Part shown: piece by piece, positions 12,617 through 24,018 of the stretch
How positions within the stretch are numbered: the first letter of the stretch is position 1
Layout: the number at the start of each line of letters is the position of its first letter
From: Odontesthes bonariensis
Taxonomy: Eukaryota > Chordata > Actinopteri > Atheriniformes > Atherinopsidae
Assembly (NCBI RefSeq): GCF_027942865.1
Contig: NC_134524.1
Location: forward strand, 5,833,036-5,897,035
Length of the DNA stretch: 64,000 bases
Direction: 5' to 3'
The notes under the pieces: model-generated
What the model saw: the letters and a program-made list of their open reading frames with translations, nothing else
Told to the model about the DNA's origin: nothing
Databases searched by the model: none
Translations under genes and position numbers: made by a program

Positions 12617-13600
12617 TCTTGTTTGGTTTTGCTCCGTCTGACCTTTTGGTTTAATTACTTAAAGGGGTGACTGTGACATAATCTTATTTAACTTATCACC
12701 ACAAACTCTTCACCTGACTATTCAGGCATATTTTTGATTTGTATGAGCTTTTTTTTTTAAAATATATCATTAAACTGTACACATGGCTGCTCGGCTGATC
12801 AGTTGTATTAAATGTTTTACTTCTGTGTCGAAACTCTCTGCTTTTTTACAGATGAGATTTTTGGACCAAGCAAAAGAGGGCTGTTAAATCAAGTGATGGA
12901 GGCTCCTCCCACATTTCATCTGTACAGACTGATGTGATGAAGCATCAGATCCCGTCTGCGCTGCTGTTCTCAGTCCACCTGGGGGCAGCATACATTCACA
13001 GAGAAGCACACTGACATTATGTGACCGTTACACAAACATCACATTCTTCTGCAAGAGCATCAAAAAGGAAAAACCTCAGTCCATCTAAAAGTTGCTCGAG
13101 AATAATGTTTACAAGACAATCGCTACATTTCATAAATTATGAGGCTCAACTCAAACTCATCCTTTCAAAGATAAATCTGAGACTGACTGTTATGACCCTG
13201 CTCTGCGAGGGTTAGAGGGAAGTTACATAAAAGATGTCCAGGTGGAAAGTTGGGATTTAAAGGTTCATCAAGGGAACAAGGGGACCTCAAATTAATAAAT
13301 AATCAAAACATGAAAGAATCTTCCTGACTCCAAACTGCACACCAAACCATGGCTGCCTGTTGAACGACTCTCTGCAGGATCCTTTCATAGAAGGAGGTGC
13401 GCCATCAGAAGGGTAAAAAGAGCCAATCCTGAGTGGGTGATGACACATTCGACTTTGCATAAAGGAGGGAGGTTGAGTCACTTCTCCAGAGGCCTATAGG
13501 GCAGAAACACTGATTTTAGAATCATCTGAACAACAGGGTTAATCTTAATATTTAAAAGTATGATTCAATGTTCATGTAAAATCTATAGAAATACAGTCCA
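12617..13600. other. Intergenic, nothing recognised
   Basis: No exon with usable splice sites and no known element identified by eye in this stretch. Confidence 0.35.
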
Positions 13601-14675
13601 GATAAAGACAGACGAGAGAGATACTGAATGAAGCACGACTATCAGAGCAGTGCACAGAAGATATGCAGAAGATAAGGCCATGACTTGTGGAGTCCCCCAG
13701 GGGTCAATTCTTGGACCTCTTCTTTTTAACTTGTATATGCTCCCTTTTGGTCAGATATTGCAGAACTTTAACATCAATTATCACAGTTATGCAGACGATA
13801 CACAACTTTATGTGTCTCTGTCACCGGACGACTGCGGCCCAGCAGACGTACTGTGTCAGTGTCTGGAGGAAGTAAACACCTGGATGAGAGAGATATCTTA
13901 AATATCTCGAGACTCGGGACCTTACAATCACTGACTGAGTTGGTAACCTCGGAGTGTTGATAGACTCAGATCTGACTTTCAGCAGCCACATCAAAGCTGT
14001 CACCAAGGCAGCTTTTTACCATCTCAGAAATATCAACAGAATTAAAGGTTTCCTCTCCCAAACAGAACAGGAGAAACTCATCCATGCATTCATCTCCAGC
14101 AGACTCCATTACTGTAACGCTCTTTAAACTGGACTTCCAGAACGCTGCTGCTGGAGTTTTAACCCGGACTAAGAGATCTGAACACATCACAGCAGCTTTA
14201 AAATCTTTACTCTGGCTTCCAGTCAGTCACAGAATAGATTTTAAAAGCCTGCTGAAGGTTTACAATCTGTGATCTGTTCAGAGAATATAAACCCAGCAGA
14301 GCTCTTAGATCCAAGGACTCAGCCCGACTAAACATGGAGAAGCAGCATTTAGCTGTTATGCTGCAAACAAGTGGAACAAACTGCCAGTGGAGATTAAACT
14401 TTCACCAAATGGAGACATTTTTAAATCCAGGTTAAAAACATTTCTTTTCTCATGTGTCTATGCATGAAATCTGCACGATATATTTGAACTTATCTGGACT
14501 GTTGCTGGTTTTTAAATTCATTTAAATCATTTTATTTGTTTCTCTTTATATTCTTTTATGTATTTTTAATGCTTCTTCCACTCCCTGCTGCAAAGCTTTT
14601 ATTTTAAGTGAAGCACTTTGAATTGTTTTGTAAATGAAATGTGCTTCACACATAAATTTGATTTGATTTGATTTT
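13600..14675 (+). mobile_element. Decayed L2-like LINE fragment
   Basis: A short frame at 13650-13901 holds the reverse transcriptase core MTCGVPQGSILGPLLFNLY and YHSYADDTQLYVSL (catalytic YADD). Later pieces in other frames resemble the C-terminus of the better-preserved copy at 47022-49135. The 3' end carries AAGCACTTTGAATTG and a (ATTTG)n tail. Frames are broken; it is dead. Confidence 0.85.
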
Positions 14676-14697
14676 GACCATAATGGTTCAGTTAGAG

Positions 14698-14875
14698 CAG
14701 GGGTATCAAACTGATCCGTGAAAGGGCCGGTGTGGCTGCAGGTTTTTGTTCCAGGTTCTAAACTTTGTTCTTAACCAGGTTTTTGGTTAAGAACTTCAGT
14801 TGATTGACTGAAACAAGTCAGCTGTGCTGCTGCAGGGTTGGAACAAAAACCTGCAGCCACACCTGACTAAGAGGA
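14698..14875. repeat. Fold-back repeat (CAGGGG-ended, hAT-like?)
   Basis: Two perfect 25-bp inverted arms at 14729-14753 and 14839-14863 (core GGCTGCAGGTTTTTGTTCCA) separated by 85 bp. The left end begins CAGGGGTATCAAACT, a common hAT-like terminus; the right terminus is not clear. Confidence 0.5.
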
Positions 14876-15078
14876 GAGAAGCTGTCATCTTAGAGCCTGG
14901 GCCCCATTTTATATCATTTATATCTTTTAGCATCCAAGTAAGAACAAAGAGACAACCAACCACAAAGCAGCTGCAATGTAATCAAAGGAGCAACTCTACA
15001 CCTCACAGAAAAGAATCCTTGCTTTTACCTCCTTGTTATTGCGTCTGACAGGAACATAAATGACGAGTGCGTCTCCAC

Positions 15079-16052
15079 TTATTCTGTTTCCGGTCTTCTG
15101 ATTCTGTTTGTTGCCGGACGAAAAGTCAGTGCCGCATAGTTCACATCGTCTGAGTCTGAGCTCTGAGAATAAGAACACTTTGCATTACATGGATGGATTT
15201 TTAGGAATAAAAAGAATCACACATGACTTGATAGAATTTGATATGGATGTCAATAGACAGCAGTTATTACCTCTGTCCTCCGTATGTTCTGTTCGAAGCG
15301 AACTAAGAGACAAACAACACATCTGGTCAGATAACTGACAATCATTCATTATTATTACACATTTCTTTAAAAAGCAGTAAGAATTATTATCTCTCTTTAG
15401 CAACTACCTGTCTGCAGCTTTTTGATTTTGACAACCAGACCAGCGATGACCATGAAGAGGAGAACACTGAGACCACCCAGAATCAGCTTTGTTAATTCAG
15501 GGGTCCCTTCTACAAGGCAGGCAGTCATGTTATTTTGACAGCTATCCAACAAAATCCATATTCCAAACATACAAAAATGAAAAAAATATTACCTTCAACC
15601 TCCAAATATGTTGCACTCGCCATCACCGGGTTTGATCCTAAGTAATATCCATAGAAATACAGCCCAGAGTCCGATAAATCCACGTGTTTGACTTTCAGAA
15701 AGAGAGTGGAGATGTTGGATCGCATTTCAAAACGGTCATTTTTAGATCCACAGCTTGAAGCAGGCGAAGAGGGATCGAACATGAAGGACATACAGCAAGG
15801 CTGGGTTCTGTTGACCAGCTTGAACCAGATGATCTGAGTCCGTGCACTGGAAAAATTGGAACACAGCAGCGTGACTTCATCACCAGACAGGACCTTCACA
15901 GTCTGAGACTCAGACCCTGAGACAAAGAGCCAACAAAGAGAGATGTCAATGAATGGTTTAAGATCCTGTGGAGTAATTCAGCGCTGGTACTTACTGAAGC
16001 TACAGAGACTTAAAGTGGTTATCAGGGCGAAGAGCATCAGTTTGAATTGCAT
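15079..16052 (-). CDS. Single V-type Ig-domain receptor with ITIM tail
   Basis: Five exons join in phase on the minus strand: 16052-15995 (signal peptide starting MQFKLMLFALITTLSLC), 15916-15593 (V domain), 15509-15408 (TM, ILGGLSVLLFMVIAGLVV then KIKK), 15302-15271, 15162-15079 (stop TAA 15081-15079). They total 600 nt, 199 residues plus stop. The V domain has VTLLCSNF around the B strand and IIWFKLVNR on the C strand; the tail has DVNYAALTF, an exact ITIM (V-N-Y-A-A-L). This matches a teleost single-V inhibitory family I recall as uncharacterised; no symbol is claimed. Oddity: the F-strand motif reads LYFYGYY, so the usual second cysteine is Tyr (codon 15653-15651). The gene sits tail-to-tail with the FCRL gene and is divergent from SLAM-type receptor A, about 0.5 kb away. 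Confidence 0.82.
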
Positions 16053-16577
16053 CGTGTCGCTGCAGTGTTGCTGTACACACCACAAAGTTATCTGCCTCTT
16101 TCTGATGCCTCTCTTGTTTGTGTCACTCTTTTTCAGCTGTCAACCAGCTCCGTTTCACTTCACTTTTCTAGTTAAGATGTATCTGATCAACGGCATCAGC
16201 TGATGGATTCTGCACCATCTATTTATAAAGGCTGATGTTCAGCTCCAGGTGCTTCCGGTGTCCACACTGACATGAAAAAGGAAGCGGACCCTCTTTGATT
16301 TGTATGGTTTTATGTGTCAGAACACAAAATAATCATATGCTCCTTTCCAAATACAACATCAGATGAACCACAACACATGCCATTAGGCATATTGTGTCAT
16401 GTCTCACATCTCACTGTAAATGCTCTTTGAGCATCACCTTTGGCAGAAACCTCCCCCACTCACCCCCTTCTCCCCGCAGTAGTACGTGCAAACCGTTTGC
16501 ACTTTTGACAGACCAGAAGAGGAAGCAGATTCAGTCTCTCACGGAGTCGCCCTTAATGTTTCGACTGCTGCTTCTTC

Positions 16578-19500
16578 ATGTACAGAGTTTTGCTCCTGGT
16601 GTGGGTCGCCCTCCACGGTACGTGCACTCTCATCTCATCTGCTTCAAAATCAACAGATTTGACCTGTTATCTAGAAGTTGCATTTTTACAAAAGACTTAT
16701 TAAAAGTTCAGTACTTAATCATGATGATGCAAGATGACGACATCAAAATAGCCTCAGAGAAACTTCTTCTTAAAACTAGAATCTACAGAAATCAGGCAAT
16801 GAAATTGAACAGTATATTGAACCTATTCCTCGATGCTATAAAGACTAAGATGTTCTCTTTTATTGATGAAAAACACATTATTAATTAGGACTCTTGTACG
16901 TGCATGCAAGCTGTTTGTGCATATTGTGACTCTGTATTTGCAAATGTTCTTTTATATTCTTTGACAAGCTGTTAATCATCCTCTCAGTTCAATTCACTTC
17001 CTGTTTGTCCTTTGGTGTTTCACAAAAGCTTGCAACAGACTGCTGCTCCTTATGAGATAGTTTACTGTACGTTATGATAAATCTATGTTCTTTTGACTGA
17101 AACAAGGCCGTGCCCTGCTCAGAGAGGTCAGCGTTGAAAATGCTGCTTCAGTTCTATTTACAGTTCACTGACAGAAGCTGTTATTTAGTATCACGTGGTA
17201 ACTGACTGTCGTTCTGTGAAAAACCTTGAGGCGGACTTTCACCGGAAACAGGAACACAATGACTACATGCTTTCTACCAGAAGCTGTAGCTTTACTGGCT
17301 AAAAGTGATGAGCACAGAGTGTTTCTGCATCGTTGTTACATCATGTTATAAATATCATAAATGTCTTCTTTAGTCCTCTTCAGTGATTTGGTGTTATCTG
17401 TTCTCTCGTGTCATTTAATTGAAACATTCAAACGTTGCATTATAGAACCATAGATACCAATTATATCATATTTTATATATATATTCTATCTCCCGTCATG
17501 TCAGATATCATGTCATCCACGATCTCATTCTATAATCTCCTGACTTTTGTCGCATTTTGTGTCATCTTATGGTAACAGTTATACTTACCATGATAGATCT
17601 TCTAGTGTTTTAACTTTGTTATGTTGTTGTTCGTATCTACACGATGATTGGAGACAAATTGGATCATGACCCTTCATTAAGACCATATTGTGGCTGCTGT
17701 GTTTCAGATGCGGAGGCCTCCACTGGAAAACGTGTCGTTCATAAAAGAGTCGGGGATACTGTGGAGTTTTCATCAAACTTACCCACTGAGGGGGTCACCT
17801 TGGCAACTTGGAAATATGGATCTACAGTGGTTGCAGACCATGATAGAGGTGTTTTTAAACAGGAGCTATTTCAGAGCAGATTAAAGTTCAACCCCACAAA
17901 CTTTAGTTTAACGCTGAGAGATCTGACTGTGGGAGATTCTGGTGATTTCAGTTTTCTCTCAGAGGCGAATGACCGACAGAGACAAACAGTCACCATCACC
18001 CTGCAAGTTCACGGTAAGACGCTGTTTCTTTGAGACATGCAAACCTAATAACTGTCATGAAAACACAAGTTTTTTTCTTCACAATGTGCTTGAATGATCT
18101 ATAGCTGAGCTGCAGCTCAGGAGGTGCAGAAGTAGGGATGGGAATTGATAAGATTTTTCCGATTCCAATTCCGTTTTGGATTCTGCTTAACGATTCGGTT
18201 CTTTATCGGTTCCCTTATCGATTCTCATTTGGAGAAAAAGGACAACAAACCGGTCGATCAGCATCAACTTTGTTTAGTTTAGAAGTAACACTAAGTCATG
18301 ACCTTACAAACCCAACAACGGTGAGGTCCACATTGGTCTATCATGGCCTGGGTAATTTAACTCTTCCTGCTCTGATGAAAGGAGAAGCTGGAGGTAGAGG
18401 TGAACTGGGGGTAGTACCACCAGCCTCTGGCTCTGAGCCAGTCAGGCTCTGTCTCTCATGATTTCATCTAAATGTAATGCCTGAGAAGGCATTCATTTAA
18501 CCTTAACCGTTACTAACAGCAGGTTTTACAATGAGGCAAATGGCGCTAACATGATAGGCAGTGTTAGTTAGTTAGTTACCTGCAGTGTTAGCCGAGGACA
18601 TGCTAACGTTGCTAACGTTGCTGGGTTCAGATTCACCGACGTTAATCATTCATTGATAGTTATTGCATGTTGGTAGTATTTCCTCCTTTTGGTGAAATAT
18701 TCACTTTGCAAGTTGCCCTGTTGTCGTCTATTTTAGGGATGTGTAATCAACAAGAACCGGTTTTCGATTCCCATCACTATGCAGAGGTCACCCTTTAATC
18801 ATCAACATCCCCCGTTTCACATAGCAAAGTGTCTTTGGGTAAAACATTGATCCCAGTGCGTTCTCACGTGTAATTCACTCTGGATAAAAGAGATGTTAGA
18901 AGAGTTCACCGTGCTGTACAAGTAGAAGAGATTCTACAACACTGCTCACCAGGAAATTATATTTCATTGTGTTTCTGTGTTCCTCAACAACCTTTATGTT
19001 CATAAAACTATTAACGGCAAAAAGCCTTTTAATATAATCTGTTTTATATACTTGCTCGAATGGTAAATACTGTAATTGTGTCCATGATAGCTCTTTAAAA
19101 AAAAAAAAAAAAAATACTGTATTCTGGCTAGTTTACTGCTGCATATTCTCTGTTTTACTGGCCTGGTTTTTATCTTTATGTATACTTGTTGCAGGTAAAA
19201 TGTCGAGGCTGATCGGTTACTCTCCTCTCTCTGCTGTCTCATTAGAGCCCATAACTGAGCATCCCGTCCTGACTTACAGCAGCTATCAAGCTTTGAATGG
19301 ATCCTGTGTAGTTTCGCTGAAGTGCAGCTCAGCTACTCACAGCAATGTCACCTGGAACTGGGCGGTGGGGAACCACACTTACAGCGGCTCCGAGCTGCAA
19401 CACACCATCAGGCCAGAGGATGGAGGCACCACGTTCACCTGCACAGCATCTAATTTTGTCAGTGAGAAGTCAGCATCCGAAACAGTGACATGCAGCAACA

Positions 19501-22500
19501 AATACACTGAGAAAGGTATGTTACAAGTGTTTTAGTTCCTTTATGAGCATCTCTTTGTTATTATCATCATAGTTTACGTGTATCAGTCAAGACAATATTT
19601 TCAATATAAGCAATTTGATTAATGATAGAGAAAGAAGTTTCAGCTTAATTCTGAGGATGTGAGATGAAATGAGTCTGTTAAATGGATAAATCTCATTAAA
19701 TAAGGGCACCGTAGGACTTGGATGACACAGATGAACACGCAGTGTTGGTCAAGTTACTTTTAAAAAGTAATTAGTTACAGTTACTAGTTACTGCTCCCAA
19801 AAAGTAATTGAGTTAGTAACTCAGTTACCACATTGTAAAAGTAATTAGTTACTCAGCAAAGTAACTGTGGCGTTATTTTTTACGTTCTATAACATCTTTA
19901 ACATCAAATATGCTTATATTAACTGATTGAAAAATAAAAACACTATATACAGTCATTTAGAACATTCGGTATTTTTTTTAACTCAATAGATGGCCCTAGG
20001 CATAACGTGCATGTTACATACACATTCTTGCCTTTTATCTCCACGAGTGAGAAGTAGTGCCGGTACTTCCAGTTAAAGAACGCTACCTTTGAACTTCCCT
20101 GGCTCGTCGCCATTGTCGCTGTCTTGTAGAATAGAATAGAATAATACTTCATTTATCCCCCAATGGGGGAAATTCAAATTCGTCAAGTAGCTCAACATTT
20201 TTTTAAATATTTACAATGATTGAATTAACAACAATAAAACAACAATAATAATTCTACTACGAACTAAATAATAATAAATGACTAAATGGCAAAATAAACA
20301 AATAAATAAAAATCAATCAATCAATTTGAGAAGAACTCAGCAGTCACTGTTAAAAAGCCTTATGGCTGTGGGAACAAAGTGTGTTTTTGTGTGTGTTTAG
20401 TCGTAGTCGTCAGCGCGTGCAGTGAGACAGAGTGAGCTGGGCGTCATCATCCCCACCCCTGCTCTCTCCAGGCAGCATGCAGCTGATGTGTAGCCTAAAG
20501 CCTACAACCAAATTGTAGTAACGCACCACTTTATATTCTCAACGATGGGAAAAGTAATTAATTAGATTACTCCGTTACTGGAAAAATAACGCCGTTAGTA
20601 ACGCCGTTATACTTAAACGCCGTTACTCCCAACACTGTGAACACTTGACTCTAAGGAGAGCTGTGCACCCAAGGGAATACTCATAAATAAGCATCTGTTA
20701 TTGCAGGCTCTAGCTCTTCTCTGGTCATACAGATTGTTAGGCTGTTCATTGGATTTCTGGTCATTCTACTGCTGGTCTTGCTCCTTCACTACACAAAGGC
20801 AAAGGGTGAGATGTTTTGTTGTAAGCTTTAGTAACTCAGTAAAACTGTGGCGTATAAAGTGCATTCGAACAAAATGTACAATAACACTCGTCTCTTTTTC
20901 ATTTTTTTTACAGCAATCTGCTGCAACAGGTAAGTTCAACTTTCTCTTCTTTCATCTCCAGAGGTCACCTGGAGAAAAAGCAAAGGCAGCGCCCCCTAGT
21001 GTCTGGTGCTGGTGGAGCGCAGTGGTGTTGAGACTTCCTGAAAACAGGGAAAAGAGCAGGAGGGATGCACTAAACACAGTCTGAGAGGCAGAGTAAGAGA
21101 TGCATTTTAAAGAGTGTTGATCAACTCAACAAACACGGACACGAAGGCCAGAGGAACAAATCTGTAATCACAAGTAAATGAGCAGAGTTTGACAGTGTGG
21201 GAAAGCAGAAGCGACTCAGAGAGTGGGAGAGCAGCGGGTGGAGTCAGCATACGCCCATGAACTGAAAACAAGGAGCTTCCCGGTTTTAATCTCAGCTGCG
21301 GCCTCTTTAGTGGGCTTTGAATGTTTTCCCTGTGCTGGGTTTCATGTGGGTGCTCTCCCACATTCACAGGAGTCAAATCATTGATGTTTCAGGCAGTATT
21401 GTATTCAAAGAATGTATACATTTTCGATGAAGAATACGAATTCATTATATACATTTTTGTAATGCCTCCACATGCATCTTTTTAGACTTTGTAGAAACCC
21501 CCCCTGCCTACGGGCCTGCACCGTAAGGTCTTTGGGCTCTCACAGGCCTACCCACTAAGCTATTTTCATGTTTAACTCATCACATATGCATGTGACTGTG
21601 CGTGTGTCCTTAGCCATACTAACAAGATGATATTCACTCAATAGCGTGGCGTAGACTTCACGGGGTACTAAATATGCCAAGAGACATTTTAAGACGTAGT
21701 CAGAGCCCAAGCTTAAATAGTGGAGGGAAATTTACTTAGGATGTACAATAGGCTACACACATTAAAAGTTGCACAATATGTTTGAATGAAAACACCAATG
21801 AACACAGTATTTCATCGATCGATGCCATTGTAGCATTTCAGATTACTATCATCACTACTAGCATCTTAAGAATAACTTGCTAGGCTACTTAGGGGCACTT
21901 TACACGGAAACGAAAACGGGTTAAAAAACGCAAAACCTTTTTGCGGATGCACTGTATCGTTTAGATGGTAACGGCGTTTTGGGGGGATGAAAACGCAAGA
22001 AAGTGAAACCGCCCTCCAGAGTGGAATTCTTGAATTTGGAAATTCTGTCGAGTGGCTGTTCCCATAAATCCGTGCAAATGTTCGTAATTACCCCCTGAAG
22101 AAGTTGTATTAATGTTTTCACATGTGTGGTCTATCTGCTCATTATACACTGTTTGTCAAGGTGTGGTGTAGAAGGGGAGGACACGGATGCGGACTTACAA
22201 AGAAAAGGGTGATTTATTAACAAAAAACAAAGTACAAAACAAAAGGCGCGGCAAAGCCGGATTCAAAATACTTGGCTTAATAAATACTTGGAAAAACAAA
22301 ACAAAACACTTAACATGGCATGGATAATAAATACTTAACTAGACCGGGCTCGTGGAACTTGGACGGCAAACATGACAATCAACCAACAACAACAAAGATC
22401 CGGCAAAACTGAAAGGGGAGGCAGGAAACTAAATAGGGAGTGAGAGTGATTGGGGAGTGAGTGCAGCTGAGGGAAAAAACACAGGTGAAGTGAGTGAAAC

Positions 22501-23279
22501 TGATAAACGGAGTGCAGGGAAACTAAAATGGCAAAAACTAAACATGGAGTGACACAAACATAACCTAGAACATGAAAACCAAAAACGTGAGTCCATGGGT
22601 GTGACACTGTTTCTCCAAAATCATTTTGATCGATGAAATACTGTGAAATACATTGGTGTTTTCATTCAAACATATTATAACAACCCTTAATGTGTAGGCC
22701 ATTGTTCATCATGAGTAAGGAATCCTTGCGCTGCGTGTATCAGTAATTGTTAACTCATCACATGCCGCGACCAGACTTCTCGGGACTGTGGGGGGGTCCG
22801 TCCGAACCCCCCGAACCCCCCCTGCCTACGGGCCTGCTCCTGTAACAGGATCCTGCCACCCTAAGCAGAGTAGAAATGTTTGGATGAAATCAGTTGAACA
22901 AAACTTTATTCATCCAAGAGGGAAATTAGATAATAAAAGAGGGAGGGAACAGATTTTCCTTACTGAACCTCTGCAAAAGCTTCCTTAATATACACAGTTT
23001 ATTAATCTGTCACTTTTACTCTACTAATAAACTGTGTTTCACCATTTCAGGCTCACGCAGTCCGAAACAGTCGAGAAGGACCAAAACCAACAGATTGTTT
23101 ACTCCTCTCTTCTACAAAGTAAGTCCTCCATCTTGTTTGAACTCCTTTCAATGGAAAAATTAAGCAGACTTTCACTGATGTATGTATGACGTTGCCTCAA
23201 TTCTCACTGACCTACAGGTGACGCTCAAGTCCATGAAACCCTCAGAGGCTCTGAAGATGCTGGACAAGGTGGAGTATGA
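16578..23279 (+). CDS. SLAM-type receptor A (V-C2 ectodomain, ITIM tail)
   Basis: Predicted type I leukocyte receptor. Exons in phase: 16578-16617 (MYRVLLLVWVALH), 17708-18013 (V-like), 19246-19515 (C2), 20707-20805 (TM), 20914-20929, 23051-23118, 23218-23279 (stop TGA 23277-23279). They total 861 nt, 286 residues. The V domain has no disulphide cysteines and the C2 domain has four, the pattern of SLAM-family domains. The tail carries QQIVYSSLLQ, an ITIM (I-V-Y-S-S-L), then AQVHETLRGSEDAG, which aligns with the FCRL tail here (VYSSLLHG and VYETVRGG). The last exon appears to have a one-base insertion: without an extra G in 23268-23269 the frame would continue VEYELVK to a good donor at 23290. 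Ectodomain exons are almost identical to those of receptor B. Which SLAM member it represents is not determined. Confidence 0.8.
18133..18779. mobile_element. hAT-type MITE in the V-C2 intron of SLAM-type receptor A
   Basis: Ends TAGGGATGGGAATTGATAAG (left) and TAGTGATGGGAATCGAAAAC (right, reverse complement). Flanked by 8-bp duplications TGCAGAAG (18125-18132) and TGCAGAGG (18780-18787), one mismatch. The matching intron of receptor B (near 31600) has the empty site GTGCAGAAGTCACCC. No transposase ORF. Confidence 0.82.
19740..20637. mobile_element. hAT-type MITE (CAGTGTTGG ends) with a nested LINE tail
   Basis: Left end CAGTGTTGGTCAAGTTAC, right end reverse complement CAGTGTTGGGAGTAACG. Flanking 8-bp duplications TGAACACG (19732-19739) and TGAACACT (20638-20645). 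The segment about 20127-20395 inside looks like the 3' end of a LINE in minus orientation ending in (TTCTA)n, so an older element carries a younger one. It lies between the C2 and TM exons of receptor A. Confidence 0.8.
21498..22837. repeat. Unclassified repeat block with inverted arms and direct repeats
   Basis: Inverted arms of about 75 bp at 21751-21825 and 22628-22702 share AATATGTTTGAATGAAAACA. Outside them are two direct repeats: CCCCCCCTGCCTACGGGCCT... (22 bp) at 21498 and 22816, and TTAACTCATCACAT at 21572 and 22750. A solo LTR sits inside. It looks like a degraded DNA element of unknown family in the tail intron of receptor A. Confidence 0.45.
22154..22606. mobile_element. Solo LTR with 5-bp target duplication
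   Basis: Begins TGTCAAGGTGTGG and ends GGGTGTGACA (TG...CA), flanked on both sides by CTGTT (22149-22153 and 22607-22611). At 453 bp with no internal coding region, it is the expected product of recombination between two LTRs. The 5-bp duplication is usual for Ty3/gypsy-like elements; the family is not proven. Confidence 0.78.
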
Positions 23280-23348
23280 GCTCGTTAAGGTGAGTGGACG
23301 AATTAAATATGTGAATTTTATTCTGTCTTTTGTTTGAGAGGAAAATAT

Positions 23349-23363
23349 ATATCTACATATATA

Positions 23364-23424
<61 letters not shown>
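23349..23424. repeat. (TA)n microsatellite
   Basis: A run of alternating TA, ending in TGTGTGTG, just downstream of the last recognised exon of receptor A. Confidence 0.9.
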
Positions 23425-23432
<8 letters not shown>

Positions 23433-23447
23433 ATTTCGTACTTTTAA

Positions 23448-24014
23448 CCCTTGTGCGGTCTTAACATTGTGTTTACTCCCCTTGTCCTATGGGTCAAAAA
23501 TGATTCGCCCTACCAAAGCCCCAAAATGAAGCAATTTAATTGAATTTTAAATCCAAAATCACCTGTTATTTATTATTCAACTCAATTCAATACATTTTTT
23601 ATCATGTATTTTTTGTTACACAATACAAAAATCACCAGTTTTCAGGTTGGTTTTTTAACCACAAACCAACTGTCAGTTGGACCAACAGTTTTCTTGTTTT
23701 CTCAGTTTTCTTTTACATAATAAAGGTTTATTATTGCTATTATATAAATGTAAAGAAATTACTTCTGAATTAATTATATTGAAAAGGAAAAAAACAGTGA
23801 ACTTTTTTCTGGTGTTTAAATTTTTTTATAATTCACGGGTCAAAAATGACCCATAAGACAATCTTTGTACCCTAATGGTGTACAGCCCACATGGAAACAT
23901 AAACAAAAATAAAGTATGACTTTTTCTAATGATGGGGTCCCTTCAGGAAAATTATTTTTTCTAAAGCTAAACATGGTAGTGGGTCACTTTTGACCCGCAA
24001 GACAACAGGAGGGT
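23448..24014 (+). mobile_element. TTAA-flanked (piggyBac-like) MITE, copy 1
   Basis: Starts CCCTTGTGCGGTC after TTAA (23444-23447) and ends GACAACAGGAGGG before TTTAA (24014-24018). The interior contains pairs of GGGTCAAAAATGAC/GTCATTTTTGACCC type sequence. A second full copy lies inverted at 33756-34382. No transposase. Confidence 0.75.
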
Positions 24015-24018
24015 TTAA

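Noticed and set aside
16394-16888. 164-codon plus-strand frame
   Set aside because: The real signal-peptide exon of receptor A (16578-16617) is in another frame; the long frame crosses its donor site.
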